NCBI GenBank assembly: GCA_045589955.1 | Contig: JAZNQD010000068.1 | Location: forward strand, 1 to 53,510 | DNA: 53,510 nt | Direction of reading: 5' to 3' | DNA from: CAJGCS01 sp045589955 | GTDB lineage: Bacteria; Bacillota_I; Bacilli_A; ML615J-28; CAG-313 | Shown: positions 1 through 7,875 of the stretch, one piece after another | Position numbering within the stretch: position 1 is the stretch's first letter | Layout of the letters: the number at the start of each line of letters is the position of its first letter | Notes under the pieces: model-generated | Database searches by the model: none | Seen by the model: the letters and a program-made list of their open reading frames with translations, nothing else | Told to the model about the DNA's origin: nothing | Translations under genes and position numbers: made by a program

Positions 1-19
1 CTTAAAAAGGAGAAAAATC

Positions 20-556
20 ATGAATAAATATAAAGGAACAAAAACTGAAAAAAATCTCCAAGCTGCATTTGCTGGAGAATCTCAAGCAAGAAATAAATAT
101 ACATATTTTGCTTCAGTTGCTAAAAAAGAAGGATATGAACAAATTTCAGAACTTTTCTTAAAAACTGCTGAAAATGAAAAAGAACATGCTAAAATGTGGT
201 TCAAAGAACTTGGTGAACTTGGAAACACTGCACAAAATCTTCTTCACGCTGCTGAAGGTGAAAATTATGAATGGACTGATATGTACGACACTTTTGCAAA
301 AGAAGCTGAAGAAGAAGGATTTGTAGAACTCGCTAGAAAATTTAGAGGAGTTGCTGCAATCGAAAAATCTCATGAAGAAAGATATTTAAAATTATTAAAT
401 AATGTAGAAATGCAAAAAGTATTCGAAAAAGCTGAAGAAACTATGTGGATTTGCCGTAACTGCGGTCACTTAGTAATGGGTAAAAAAGCTCCAGCTGCTT
501 GTCCAGTTTGTGCACACCCTCAAAGCTACTTTGAAGTAAGAAACGAAAACTACTAA
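20..556 (+). CDS. rbr: Rubrerythrin
   Basis: Non-haem di-iron peroxidase of anaerobes that reduces hydrogen peroxide in the cytoplasm using electrons from its own rubredoxin-like tail. The 178-residue protein has the usual two parts. The N-terminal four-helix ferritin-like domain carries the iron ligands in FAGESQARNKY (E20) and ENEKEH (E53, H56), with further acidic residues around 94-97 and ExxH near 115-118. The C-terminal rubredoxin domain has CxxC pairs at C145/C148 and C161/C164. Length is normal for the short rubrerythrins. An AAAAAGGAG ribosome-binding site lies at 4-12. The promoter is outside the window. No strong terminator follows directly; the first hairpin downstream is at 677-708. 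A broken copy of the last 93 bases lies at 1478-1569. Confidence 0.97.
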   Translation: MNKYKGTKTEKNLQAAFAGESQARNKYTYFASVAKKEGYEQISELFLKTAENEKEHAKMWFKELGELGNTAQNLLHAAEGENYEWTDMYDTFAKEAEEEGFVELARKFRGVAAIEKSHEERYLKLLNNVEMQKVFEKAEETMWICRNCGHLVMGKKAPAACPVCAHPQSYFEVRNENY

Positions 557-581
557 AAAATTTTAAACATTAGTAAAAAAC

Positions 582-610
582 TTTACACATATAAATTTGT
601 GTGTTATAAT
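582..610 (+). promoter_or_regulatory. Promoter of the lipoprotein gene at 740
   Basis: TTTACA (582-587), a 17-base spacer and TATAAT (605-610) preceded by TGT, an extended -10. It would start a transcript near 617, giving a leader of about 120 bases. Confidence 0.75.
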
Positions 611-676
611 TAAATTATCTGTATATGTCCTTGAAGTTTTTAACAATTACCTTAGGGATATTTATTAATAGATGTA

Positions 677-708
677 AACTCTCTATAGGTAGTACTATAG
701 GGAGTTTT
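677..708 (+). terminator. Hairpin in the leader of the lipoprotein gene
   Basis: AACTCTCTATAG (677-688) pairs with CTATAGGGAGTT (695-706), with one G-U pair and a six-base loop, followed by a short T run. It can end rubrerythrin transcripts. Because it also lies downstream of the promoter at 582-610, it may act as an attenuator for the lipoprotein gene. I do not recognise a riboswitch aptamer in 617-676. Confidence 0.5.
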
Positions 709-739
709 ATGCATATAAATAGTAAAAGGAGGAAAACGT

Positions 740-1300
740 ATGTTAAGAAAAATTAAAAAATTTCTGATAATATTAAGCATATCGTTTTTAAGTTTTGTAT
801 TATCGTCTTGTGATCTAGGAATAGTCGAGTCTTACACTTTAAGAGAAGGAAAATTTGAATATTCCGAAGAATTAATGATACTAAACGATTCTTTTCAAAT
901 AAGTTATATTAGAATAATATTTACACAAAGTGAAAATGTTTTTGGAGATGTTAACACTATAGTAAGTAGATACGATAATAAAGCATATTATGTAGAATTA
1001 TATTTAGAAAATGAAAATCATGAGGGATTTTACTGTGATTTTGTGGATCGTGGTATTGATAATCAACACGGTAGATATCATCTCGAAATAGATGTATCAA
1101 ATTTTCTTAATGTTGAAAATGCAACATTCCAGAGCGCTTTCACATTACATCATCATTCAAGTTTGGGTAAAGAGTATAACATTTACGAGAAACCAAATTT
1201 CAATGCTTTACTATTTCGACCTTACTCATTGTACGTTAATGAAAATCAAATTCCTATATATACTAGAACTTTTGAATTTAAAGAATTAAGGGAAGAATAA
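740..1300 (+). CDS. Putative lipoprotein of unknown function
   Basis: A 186-residue protein with a lipoprotein signal: MLRKIKKF, a hydrophobic stretch, and lipobox LSSC with the lipidated cysteine at C24. It should be exported, lipidated and anchored on the outer face of the membrane. The mature part is about 160 residues, beta-rich and polar, with a histidine-rich patch (TLHHHSS, about residue 135). I do not recognise a domain. A strong AAAGGAGG ribosome-binding site at 725-732 fixes the start. The gene has its own promoter (582-610) and sits between intact rubrerythrin and a broken copy of the rubrerythrin tail, so it may have arrived with, or split, a duplication. The RBS and first codons are loosely echoed at 1430-1457, AGGAGGA followed by TTAAGAAAA, but without an ATG. 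Confidence 0.75.
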   Translation: MLRKIKKFLIILSISFLSFVLSSCDLGIVESYTLREGKFEYSEELMILNDSFQISYIRIIFTQSENVFGDVNTIVSRYDNKAYYVELYLENENHEGFYCDFVDRGIDNQHGRYHLEIDVSNFLNVENATFQSAFTLHHHSSLGKEYNIYEKPNFNALLFRPYSLYVNENQIPIYTRTFEFKELREE

Positions 1301-1477
1301 ATGAAAAAAATATATATTAATACACTTTGAAGTGAATATGATATATTTGATATTTAATAGGTTTTATATAAACGAGAGTAAAATATCTGAATATAATATT
1401 TCTTATCGAATAGTATTTAAATATGTTGAGGAGGAATAAATTTAAGAAAATTTAAATAGTACCTTCAAATGTTCTTT
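1301..1477. other. Non-coding stretch with a decayed gene start
   Basis: No open frame of useful length. At 1430-1457 a good Shine-Dalgarno (GAGGAGG) is followed by AATAAATTTAAGAAAATTT, which resembles the start of the gene at 740 with the start codon lost. It is best read as degenerate duplicated sequence. Confidence 0.35.
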
Positions 1478-1569
1478 GGTCACTTAGTAATGGGTAAAAA
1501 AGCTCCTGCTGCTTGTCCAGTTTGTGACACCCTCAAAGTTACTTTGAAGTAAGAAACGAAAACTACTAA
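1478..1569 (+). pseudogene. Truncated, frameshifted copy of the rubrerythrin 3' end
   Basis: These 92 bases match 464-556, the end of rbr, with two substitutions and one deleted base (TGTGCACACC became TGTGACACC). The copy begins just after the codon for C148, so it lacks the ferritin-like domain and the first CxxC. The deletion shifts the frame after the second CxxC. It keeps the original TACTAA end and is followed by a good terminator. It cannot make a functional protein. Confidence 0.9.
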
Positions 1570-1582
1570 AATAATGATAAAA

Positions 1583-1612
1583 GTCTAAGTAAAACTACTT
1601 AGGCTTTTTTCT
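1583..1612 (+). terminator. Rho-independent terminator after the rubrerythrin fragment
   Basis: GTCTAAGTA (1583-1591) pairs with TACTTAGGC (1596-1604), followed by six T. It was probably the original rbr terminator, carried with the duplicated fragment. Confidence 0.85.
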
Positions 1613-1656
1613 TTAAACCACATTTTTATATAATAATAACAACTTATCTATTTGTT

Positions 1657-1684
1657 TTGAAAAAAATAAGAAAAGTGATATAAT
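1657..1684 (+). promoter_or_regulatory. gpmI promoter
   Basis: TTGAAA (1657-1662), a 16-base spacer and extended -10 TGATATAAT (TATAAT 1679-1684). Confidence 0.7.
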
Positions 1685-1712
1685 ATATGTGAATTAAAAA
1701 GAGGTGACTTAT

Positions 1713-3293
1713 ATGAACAATAAAAAAATCGTTTTAGTAGTAATGGATGGAGTAGGTTTTAGCAAAACTGGTATTGGAGATGCAGTGACTGAAGCTAATA
1801 CTCCTAATTTAGATTGGCTTCTAGCAAATTGCCCAAATACTAGATTAAAAGCTCATGGTGATGCAGTAGGATTACCAAGTGATGATGATATGGGAAATAG
1901 TGAAGTTGGACATAACGCTTTAGGTTGTGGACAAATTTACTCTCAAGGAGCAAAACTAGTTAATGAATCAATTTCATCAAAGAAAGTTTTTTCTTCAGAT
2001 GCTTGGAATAAACTTGTAAATAACTGTTTAGAAAATAACTCTACAATGCATTTTATTGGTTTATTATCTGATGGTAACGTTCACTCAAACATTGCTCATT
2101 TATTTGCATTAATTGATGGAGCAAAAGAAGCAGGTATTAAAAATGTTAGAATTCATGCTTTACTTGATGGACGTGATGTTCCTGCAAGAAGTGCTGAAGT
2201 TTATCTTGCTCAACTTGATGAACATCTTGCTAAAGTAAATGATGATGCTTTCAATGCATGTGTTGCAAGTGGTGGTGGTCGTATGAAAATCACTATGGAT
2301 AGATATCAAGCTGATTGGCCAATGGTTGAAAGAGGATGGAATGCACATGTTAAAGGAAACGCAAGAGCATTTGCAAGTGCAATCGAAGCTGTTAACACAT
2401 ATCGTGCTGAACTTGATTTAGATGACCAAAACTTACCAGCATTCGTAATTGCTAAAGATGGCAAACCAGTTGGTCCAATTGTTGATAATGATAGTGTTAT
2501 TTTATTTAACTTCAGAGGCGATAGAGCACTAGAAATCTCAATGGCATTTGATGATGAAGAATTTGATAAATTTGATCGAAACCCATTACCTAAAGTTGTA
2601 TATGCAGGTATGTTAGAATATGATGGTGACTTACATTTACCAAGAAATTATTTAGTAACTCCTCCAGTAATCACAAATACAATGTCTGAATTATTTGTAA
2701 ATGAAGGTATGAAACAATATGCCATTTCTGAAACCCAAAAATATGGACACGTAACATATTTTTGGAATGGTAATAAATCTGGTAAATTCTCTGATGAACT
2801 TGAAACATATGTTGAAATTCCTTCAGATAAAGTACTATTTAATGAAAAACCAAAAATGAAATCAGTTGAAATCACTGATTTACTAATTGAAGAAATGAAA
2901 AAAGGTAATTACCAATTCTTAAGATGTAATTATCCAAATGGTGACATGGTTGGTCATACTGGTGATTTTGAAGCAGTTAAAATCTCAGTAGAAGCAGTTG
3001 ATGATGCATTAGCAAGATTAATGAAAGCAGCTGATGAATATGGATATACACTTGTTATTACTGCAGACCACGGTAATGCTGATGAAATGTTAGAAAAGAA
3101 CAAAAAAGGCGAACTACAAGTTAGAACAGCCCATTCTTTAAACCCTGTTCCATTTATTATCTATGACAAAACAACTAAATATGAAATCGTTGATGACACA
3201 AATGGTTTAGGTCTTGCAAATGTTGCCTCAACAATTGCTAAAATGTTTGATATTGAAGCTCCTAAATGTTGGGAAAGAAGTATTATTAAATAA
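1713..3293 (+). CDS. gpmI: 2,3-bisphosphoglycerate-independent phosphoglycerate mutase
   Basis: Interconverts 3- and 2-phosphoglycerate in glycolysis without a bisphosphoglycerate cofactor, using two manganese ions and a phosphoserine intermediate. The protein of 526 residues has the expected length. Its alkaline-phosphatase-like fold begins with VVMDGVG (first metal aspartate). The catalytic serine lies in MGNSEVGH. HALLDGRD and GGRMKITMDRY come from the inserted transferase domain. NYPNGDMVGHTGD and TADHGNADEM complete the metal ligands. I chose the ATG at 1713 because GAGGTG lies six bases upstream; the in-frame GTG at 1704 falls inside that ribosome-binding site. It has its own promoter and may continue into the LspA-like gene 25 bases downstream. 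Confidence 0.97.
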   Translation: MNNKKIVLVVMDGVGFSKTGIGDAVTEANTPNLDWLLANCPNTRLKAHGDAVGLPSDDDMGNSEVGHNALGCGQIYSQGAKLVNESISSKKVFSSDAWNKLVNNCLENNSTMHFIGLLSDGNVHSNIAHLFALIDGAKEAGIKNVRIHALLDGRDVPARSAEVYLAQLDEHLAKVNDDAFNACVASGGGRMKITMDRYQADWPMVERGWNAHVKGNARAFASAIEAVNTYRAELDLDDQNLPAFVIAKDGKPVGPIVDNDSVILFNFRGDRALEISMAFDDEEFDKFDRNPLPKVVYAGMLEYDGDLHLPRNYLVTPPVITNTMSELFVNEGMKQYAISETQKYGHVTYFWNGNKSGKFSDELETYVEIPSDKVLFNEKPKMKSVEITDLLIEEMKKGNYQFLRCNYPNGDMVGHTGDFEAVKISVEAVDDALARLMKAADEYGYTLVITADHGNADEMLEKNKKGELQVRTAHSLNPVPFIIYDKTTKYEIVDDTNGLGLANVASTIAKMFDIEAPKCWERSIIK

Positions 3294-3318
3294 GTAAAAT
3301 AAAAAAGGTGGTGCCCTT

Positions 3319-3783
3319 ATGAAACTATTATTGATGATATTGTTTGTAGTAGTTTTAATAGGCGTACCCCTTTTTGAATTTCTTATAACAAACAAAATCA
3401 AAAAACAAAAAACACCTTACTTGTTAAATAAACACATTGAAATACACTATGAGATAAATACGGGAATGATGCTTGGCTTATCGAAAAACAACCGAGCAAT
3501 TGTTTTAATCATAACAACCATTCTTTTAATACTTGTTCTTGGAACAACGATATTTTTAATCATCTTTACAAGAGGAATGATCACTTTAAAAATTGGATGT
3601 ATTGTACTTTCAGGAGGAGCAATGAGCAATGCCCTAGAAAGATATATATATAAACATGTAATTGATTACATAAGTTTTCCCAGATTTTTAATAAAAAAGG
3701 TTAGAAGAATTATATTCAATGTTGCAGATTTCTTTATCTTTATTGGCTGTTTAATTATTTTGATTGGTGTAATCTTGATATAA
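3319..3783 (+). CDS. LspA-like (signal peptidase II family) membrane protein
   Basis: A 154-residue protein with four predicted membrane segments (about 1-22, 58-84, 88-105, 132-154), the topology of lipoprotein signal peptidase. NTGMMLGL (47-54) resembles the conserved NxGxxxGL. SGGAMSNALER (98-108) with VIDY matches the first catalytic block, and IIFNVADFFI (131-140) matches the second, with D137 as a catalytic aspartate. In LspA the other catalytic aspartate sits in NxxDR; here that position is E107 (NALER). It may be a variant signal peptidase or a paralogue that no longer cleaves. The window has four or more lipoproteins, so such an enzyme has substrates. AAAGGTGG precedes the start. Cotranscription with gpmI is possible; a terminator follows at 3806. 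Confidence 0.75.
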   Translation: MKLLLMILFVVVLIGVPLFEFLITNKIKKQKTPYLLNKHIEIHYEINTGMMLGLSKNNRAIVLIITTILLILVLGTTIFLIIFTRGMITLKIGCIVLSGGAMSNALERYIYKHVIDYISFPRFLIKKVRRIIFNVADFFIFIGCLIILIGVILI

Positions 3784-3805
3784 AAGAATATATATAGCAA
3801 ATATG

Positions 3806-3832
3806 AGTAAACTATTATTAGTTTACTTTTTA
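3806..3832 (+). terminator. Terminator after the LspA-like gene
   Basis: AGTAAAC (3806-3812) pairs with GTTTACT (3821-3827), followed by a T run. It separates the upstream unit from the marR promoter. Confidence 0.7.
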
Positions 3833-3845
3833 TTGACTTTGTCAA
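3833..3845 (+). promoter_or_regulatory. Probable MarR operator 1
   Basis: TTGACTTTGTCAA is an inverted repeat, TTGAC-3-GTCAA, just upstream of the -35 box. It nearly matches the palindrome at 3887-3899. Together they bracket the promoter, as expected for autoregulation by the MarR-type gene that follows. Confidence 0.65.
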
Positions 3846-3853
3846 CAAAACGC

Positions 3854-3882
3854 TTGACACAAAAAAAATTATGATGTATAAT
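3854..3882 (+). promoter_or_regulatory. marR-degV promoter
   Basis: Consensus TTGACA (3854-3859), a 17-base spacer and TATAAT (3877-3882), flanked by two matching palindromes. Confidence 0.85.
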
Positions 3883-3886
3883 TTCG

Positions 3887-3899
3887 TTGATTTAGTCAA
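3887..3899 (+). promoter_or_regulatory. Probable MarR operator 2
   Basis: TTGATTTAGTCAA covers the expected transcription start and agrees with operator 1 at 11 of 13 positions. A bound repressor here would block initiation. Confidence 0.65.
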
Positions 3900-3918
3900 T
3901 AAACAGGGAGTGGAATTT

Positions 3919-4305
3919 ATGGAAATTGATTTTAAATCATTTTATATGATGTTTAGAAAACAATGGAAAGACTTAAACGCTAAAATCAACCAAAAGTTAG
4001 AAGAAGTTGGTTTAAGTTCTCAACATGTATCTTATTTAATTACTTTATCTGATAATAAAGATATTAAAATAAAAGAATTAAATAGTTTAGTAGGTAATGA
4101 TAAAGCATTAACTACAAGAGTTTTAGCAACATTAATAGGGAATGACTTTGTTGCTAAAACAGAAGAAAATACACGAAAATGTAAACTGTATTTAACAAAA
4201 AAAGGTGAAGAAGTAATTAGTTCACTTGAAAAGATTTTTAAATCAATCACAAATAAAATTACTAAAGAAGATATCTTTGGTTTGACAAACATTAAAATTA
4301 ATTAG
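3919..4305 (+). CDS. MarR-family transcriptional regulator
   Basis: A 128-residue winged-helix regulator. The N-terminal helix (FKSFYMMFRKQWKDLNAKINQKLEEVGLS) would dimerise. The recognition region is DIKIKELNSLVGNDKALTTRVLATLIGNDFV, and the wing is AKTEENTRKCKLYLTKKGEEVISSLE, all typical of MarR. I chose the ATG at 3919, with GGGAGTGG six bases upstream; an earlier ATG at 3871 lies inside the promoter. The stop TAG is 12 bases before degV, so the two are cotranscribed. Pairing with a DegV protein (fatty-acid binding) and TTTGAC/GTCAA-like operators recall FabT, the MarR repressor of fatty-acid synthesis. That parallel is inference: no fab genes are in the window. Confidence 0.85.
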   Translation: MEIDFKSFYMMFRKQWKDLNAKINQKLEEVGLSSQHVSYLITLSDNKDIKIKELNSLVGNDKALTTRVLATLIGNDFVAKTEENTRKCKLYLTKKGEEVISSLEKIFKSITNKITKEDIFGLTNIKIN

Positions 4306-4317
4306 AGAGGGTTATAT

Positions 4318-5208
4318 ATGAGAGATTACGTAATTTTTACAGATAGTTGTAGTGATTTAGGAAAAGATATGCGAGAAAGAATGGGGATTGAATACCTTCA
4401 AATGAGAGTTATTCATAATGGCGAAGATCTACCCGCAACGTTAGACTGGGATGTATATTCAGTGGAAGAATTATATGGTTGGTTAAAAGCTAATCATGAT
4501 GTTAAAACAAATTTAATCCCAATTAAAGAATTTATTAATAAATGGCGCCCAGTTTTAGAACAAGGTAAAGATATTTTATACATTGCTTGTTCATCTGCAT
4601 TAAGTGGATCAATTAGTGTTTCTTTACTTGCGCGTGAACAATTATTAGAAGAATTCCCAGATGCTAAAATCATTTGTGTGGATAGTTTAGCTGGTAGTAT
4701 GACTGAAGGTATGGTAGCTTATATGACTGCTGTTCAACAACAAGCAGGTAAATCAATTGAAGAAGCTGCCGAATGGGTTGAAGCAAATAAATTAAAATGT
4801 AATCAATTTGCGACTGTTGAAACTTTAAATTATCTTGCAAAATCAGGACGTATCAAAACTTCAAAAGCTTTCTTTGGTAATTTATTTAAAGTTAAACCAA
4901 TTTTTATTTCAGATGCTCACGGTAACAACTATACAGTAGGTAAAGCAAAAGGAAGAAAAGCTTCAATGGAAGTTTTAGTTAAAGGTGTTGTTGATACAAT
5001 TGAAAATCCATCAGAATCAATTGTTTTCATTGGTCATGCTGATGATATTGAAGCTGCAGAATACTTAAAACAAAGAATTATTGAAGAAGTTAATCCTAAA
5101 GAAATCTATGTTAACTATATTGGCCCAATCGTAGGTGTTACATGTGGTCCTGGAACTATTGCAACATTCTGCTTTGGTAAGGAAGTTACTGTTTACAGTG
5201 AAGAATAA
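4318..5208 (+). CDS. DegV family (fatty-acid-binding) protein
   Basis: A 296-residue DegV protein. Members such as FakB hold a fatty acid and present it to the kinase FakA, which makes acyl-phosphate for membrane lipid synthesis. The N-terminal YVIFTDSCSDL, the IACSSALSGS loop that binds the carboxylate, the VDSLAGSMTEG block and the C-terminal GHADD and IGPIVGVTCGPGTIA are characteristic. Length is usual. A GAGAGGG ribosome-binding site overlaps the end of marR. No fakA is in the window, so the partner must be elsewhere. A 13-bp terminator stem follows at once, so marR-degV is a complete two-gene operon under the two palindromic operators. Confidence 0.92.
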   Translation: MRDYVIFTDSCSDLGKDMRERMGIEYLQMRVIHNGEDLPATLDWDVYSVEELYGWLKANHDVKTNLIPIKEFINKWRPVLEQGKDILYIACSSALSGSISVSLLAREQLLEEFPDAKIICVDSLAGSMTEGMVAYMTAVQQQAGKSIEEAAEWVEANKLKCNQFATVETLNYLAKSGRIKTSKAFFGNLFKVKPIFISDAHGNNYTVGKAKGRKASMEVLVKGVVDTIENPSESIVFIGHADDIEAAEYLKQRIIEEVNPKEIYVNYIGPIVGVTCGPGTIATFCFGKEVTVYSEE

Positions 5209-5213
5209 AAATG

Positions 5214-5246
5214 TTAAGGTATTTCATGTGAAATACCTTAATTTTT
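5214..5246 (+). terminator. Terminator after degV
   Basis: A perfect 13-bp stem, TTAAGGTATTTCA (5214-5226) with TGAAATACCTTAA (5229-5241), then a T-rich tail. Confidence 0.9.
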
Positions 5247-5305
5247 CTTAACTATATTTTAATTATATTTGTTAACATATTTATAGAAAATTTTATATAA
5301 AATGA

Positions 5306-5311
5306 TATAAT
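5306..5311 (+). promoter_or_regulatory. Extended -10 of the ABC transporter gene
   Basis: TGATATAAT ending at 5311, 21 bases before the start codon. The -35 region is weak, as is common with an extended -10. Confidence 0.6.
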
Positions 5312-5332
5312 AGATACAAATGAGGTGAGGGA

Positions 5333-7801
5333 ATGTTAGAACTAGTAAATATTACAAAAGATTATAAAGTTGCTGATACAAAAACTACGGTCTTAAAAGG
5401 GATTTCTTTAACATTTAGAAATCATGAATTTATTTCTATTTTAGGACAATCAGGTTGTGGTAAAACAACAATGTTAAATATTATTGGTGGATTAGATAAA
5501 TTCACTACAGGGGATCTAATTATTAATGGAAAATCAACAAAGAAGTACAATGATCATGATTGGGATACATATCGTAATCACTCAATTGGTTTTGTTTTCC
5601 AAAGTTATAATTTAATTCCCCATCAATCAGTTTTAAAAAATGTTGAATTAGCCTTATCAATTGGGGGTATTTCTAAAAAAGAAAGAAGACAAAGAGCAAT
5701 TGATGCTTTAGTTAGAGTTGGTTTAAAAGATCATATTAAGAAACGTCCTAATCAATTATCAGGGGGACAATGTCAAAGAGTTTCAATTGCACGTGCCTTA
5801 GTTGGTAACCCAGATATTATCCTAGCAGATGAACCTACTGGTGCTTTAGATACTGAAACATCAGTACAAATCATGGAAATTTTAAAAGAAATATCTAAAG
5901 AACGCTTAGTAATCATGGTTACGCATAACCCTGAACTAGCTGAAAAGTACTCAACAAGAATTGTTAGAATGTTAGACGGAAATATCATCTCTGATACAAA
6001 ACCAGTTGATGACAATGAAAAAATAGCTTTACTTGAAGAAGTAAATGTAAAAGAGAACGCGTTAACTGAAAAAGAAAAGAAACAATCAAAACGTAAATCA
6101 TCAATGTCTATTTTTACAAGTATTGCCCTTTCTGCAAGCAACCTTTGGACAAAGAAAAGCCGTACCCTTATTACATCTTTAGCTTGTTCAATTGGTATTA
6201 TTGGGATTGCGGTAGTATTATCAGTATCAACAGGTATGCATGAATATGTTAATGTTTTAGAACGAGAATCAGCCTCTGCTAACTTTATTATGGTTAGTAG
6301 TATTAAAATGCCTAATATATCTGACATTTTTGGTGAAGAAATTGATATGACTCCTTATCCAAAAAATGAGGATGGTGTCTATCCTTATGATCAAAAGACA
6401 GCACATGATATCATAAAACCACAAATTATTACTGATTCATATATTGATTATATTGAGAAAAATATTAAAAAAGAAAATTATGATGAAAGTTTAGTTATTG
6501 GCATTGACTATTCAAGGAGCGTTAATATTAATGTAGTTTCAAAGAAAACATCTATTGAAGGAGTAGATGTCTTTAGTTATGTTGGAACAGGTGGTTGGTC
6601 TGAAATTCTTGATAATAAAGAATATATTGAAAGTCAATATACGATTTTAAAAAGTTTGAATGGAAAAGGAATACCTACTGAATATAATGAACTTGTTCTA
6701 GTAGTTGATGAATACAACCGTATTTCTACAGATGTATTAGATGCAATTGGTGTTAATTATACTGACGATTTATCAAAAATTAAATATGAAGATATCTTAG
6801 GTCAAGAACTAAAACTTGTCTTAAATAATGAATATTATAAGTCAATGACAAATACTGAAAACAAGCTTCAATTCAACCCAATTACATCAACTAGCGAACT
6901 TAAAGCTGCATATGAAAGTGAAAATGCAGTTACTTTAAAAATAACTTCAATTGTTCGTAAGAATGAAGATGCATCTAGTGAATGGATTTCAACAGGTATA
7001 GCTTATACTCAAGCATTAACAGAATATGTTATCGAAAAAAATATGGAATCTGAAATAGTTAAATATCAATTATTAGAAGAAAACAAATATTATGATGTTT
7101 TATCAGGTAAAAACTATGATTCTCCATTTACTAGTCAATTTGGTGAGCAAACTGTACAAAATAACTTAAAAAAATTAGGTGCAGTAGCTACTCCTGATAG
7201 TATTATCTTCTATCCTAAAAACTTTGATTCAAAAGAAGAGATTATTAGGATTTTAGATAAATGGAATAATGAAGTAGTTAGAGAAGTATATAAAGAACAA
7301 ATCGAAAGCGATGAAGAATTTGATTTATCGTTATATCAAATTGAGTATCAAGATATGTCCGAACTTATTGCAGGAATGCTTGGAGACTTAATTGACATTA
7401 TTACATATGCTTTAATTGCTTTCTCAGCAATATCATTAGTAGTTTCTAGTATTATGATTGCAATTATTACATATGCATCAGTAATTGAAAGAATTAAAGA
7501 AATCGGTACTTTAAGAAGCTTAGGTGCAAGAAAACGCGATATTGCTGCTGTTTTTATTGCTGAAGCGGGTATCATTGGTTTTGTTTCTGCAATAATTGCT
7601 TTAATTTTTACAATCATTATTAATCTAATAATTAATGCAGTTATTGTTAAACTTGTTGATGTCCAAAATATTGCTCAACTTTCACTATCGATTTCATTGT
7701 GGATGATTGTATTATGTGTATCAATTAACTTAATTGCAAGTTTAATACCTTCAGGTATTGCTGCAAGAAAAGATCCAGTTGTTGCTTTAAGAACTGAATA
7801 A
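5333..7801 (+). CDS. ABC transporter: ATPase fused to FtsX-like permease
   Basis: An 822-residue fusion of an ABC ATPase and a MacB/FtsX-type permease, likely for export or mechanotransmission across the membrane. The ATPase (about 1-225) has Walker A GQSGCGKT (38-45), Q-loop Q90, signature LSGGQ (142-146), Walker B IILADEP (162-168) and the H-loop in VTHNPE. A linker rich in Lys/Glu leads to a first membrane segment near 280-300. A large extracellular domain of about 380 residues follows, then three C-terminal membrane segments (about 688-710, 740-765, 785-812) with the FtsX hallmark IKEIGTLRSLGARKRDIAAVF. ATPase and permease are more often separate genes, but such fusions occur in Firmicutes. 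The substrate cannot be told. The gene stands alone; RBS is GAGGTGAGG. Confidence 0.93.
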   Translation: MLELVNITKDYKVADTKTTVLKGISLTFRNHEFISILGQSGCGKTTMLNIIGGLDKFTTGDLIINGKSTKKYNDHDWDTYRNHSIGFVFQSYNLIPHQSVLKNVELALSIGGISKKERRQRAIDALVRVGLKDHIKKRPNQLSGGQCQRVSIARALVGNPDIILADEPTGALDTETSVQIMEILKEISKERLVIMVTHNPELAEKYSTRIVRMLDGNIISDTKPVDDNEKIALLEEVNVKENALTEKEKKQSKRKSSMSIFTSIALSASNLWTKKSRTLITSLACSIGIIGIAVVLSVSTGMHEYVNVLERESASANFIMVSSIKMPNISDIFGEEIDMTPYPKNEDGVYPYDQKTAHDIIKPQIITDSYIDYIEKNIKKENYDESLVIGIDYSRSVNINVVSKKTSIEGVDVFSYVGTGGWSEILDNKEYIESQYTILKSLNGKGIPTEYNELVLVVDEYNRISTDVLDAIGVNYTDDLSKIKYEDILGQELKLVLNNEYYKSMTNTENKLQFNPITSTSELKAAYESENAVTLKITSIVRKNEDASSEWISTGIAYTQALTEYVIEKNMESEIVKYQLLEENKYYDVLSGKNYDSPFTSQFGEQTVQNNLKKLGAVATPDSIIFYPKNFDSKEEIIRILDKWNNEVVREVYKEQIESDEEFDLSLYQIEYQDMSELIAGMLGDLIDIITYALIAFSAISLVVSSIMIAIITYASVIERIKEIGTLRSLGARKRDIAAVFIAEAGIIGFVSAIIALIFTIIINLIINAVIVKLVDVQNIAQLSLSISLWMIVLCVSINLIASLIPSGIAARKDPVVALRTE

Positions 7802-7818
7802 ACAAATATTAACTATAA

Positions 7819-7862
7819 AATCAAAATATGTGTTATAATTAATGCATATTTTGATTTTTCTT
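7819..7862 (+). terminator. Terminator hairpin whose loop holds the next promoter
   Basis: AATCAAAATATG (7819-7830) pairs perfectly with CATATTTTGATT (7845-7856), followed by a T-rich run. The 14-base loop contains TGTTATAAT (TATAAT 7834-7839). A transcript reading through from the ABC gene would form the hairpin. One starting from the internal -10 would begin in the right arm and could not. Confidence 0.7.
7831..7839 (+). promoter_or_regulatory. Extended -10 promoter of the aldo/keto reductase gene
   Basis: TGTTATAAT; the -35 is weak (TTAACT around 7809). It lies within the terminator loop described at 7819-7862. Confidence 0.55.
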
Positions 7863-7875
7863 TTTAGGAGGATAT

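Noticed and set aside
5773..6327. Long open frame on the minus strand inside the ABC transporter gene
   Set aside because: It mirrors a strongly conserved ATPase coding region and has no ribosome-binding site or recognisable product.
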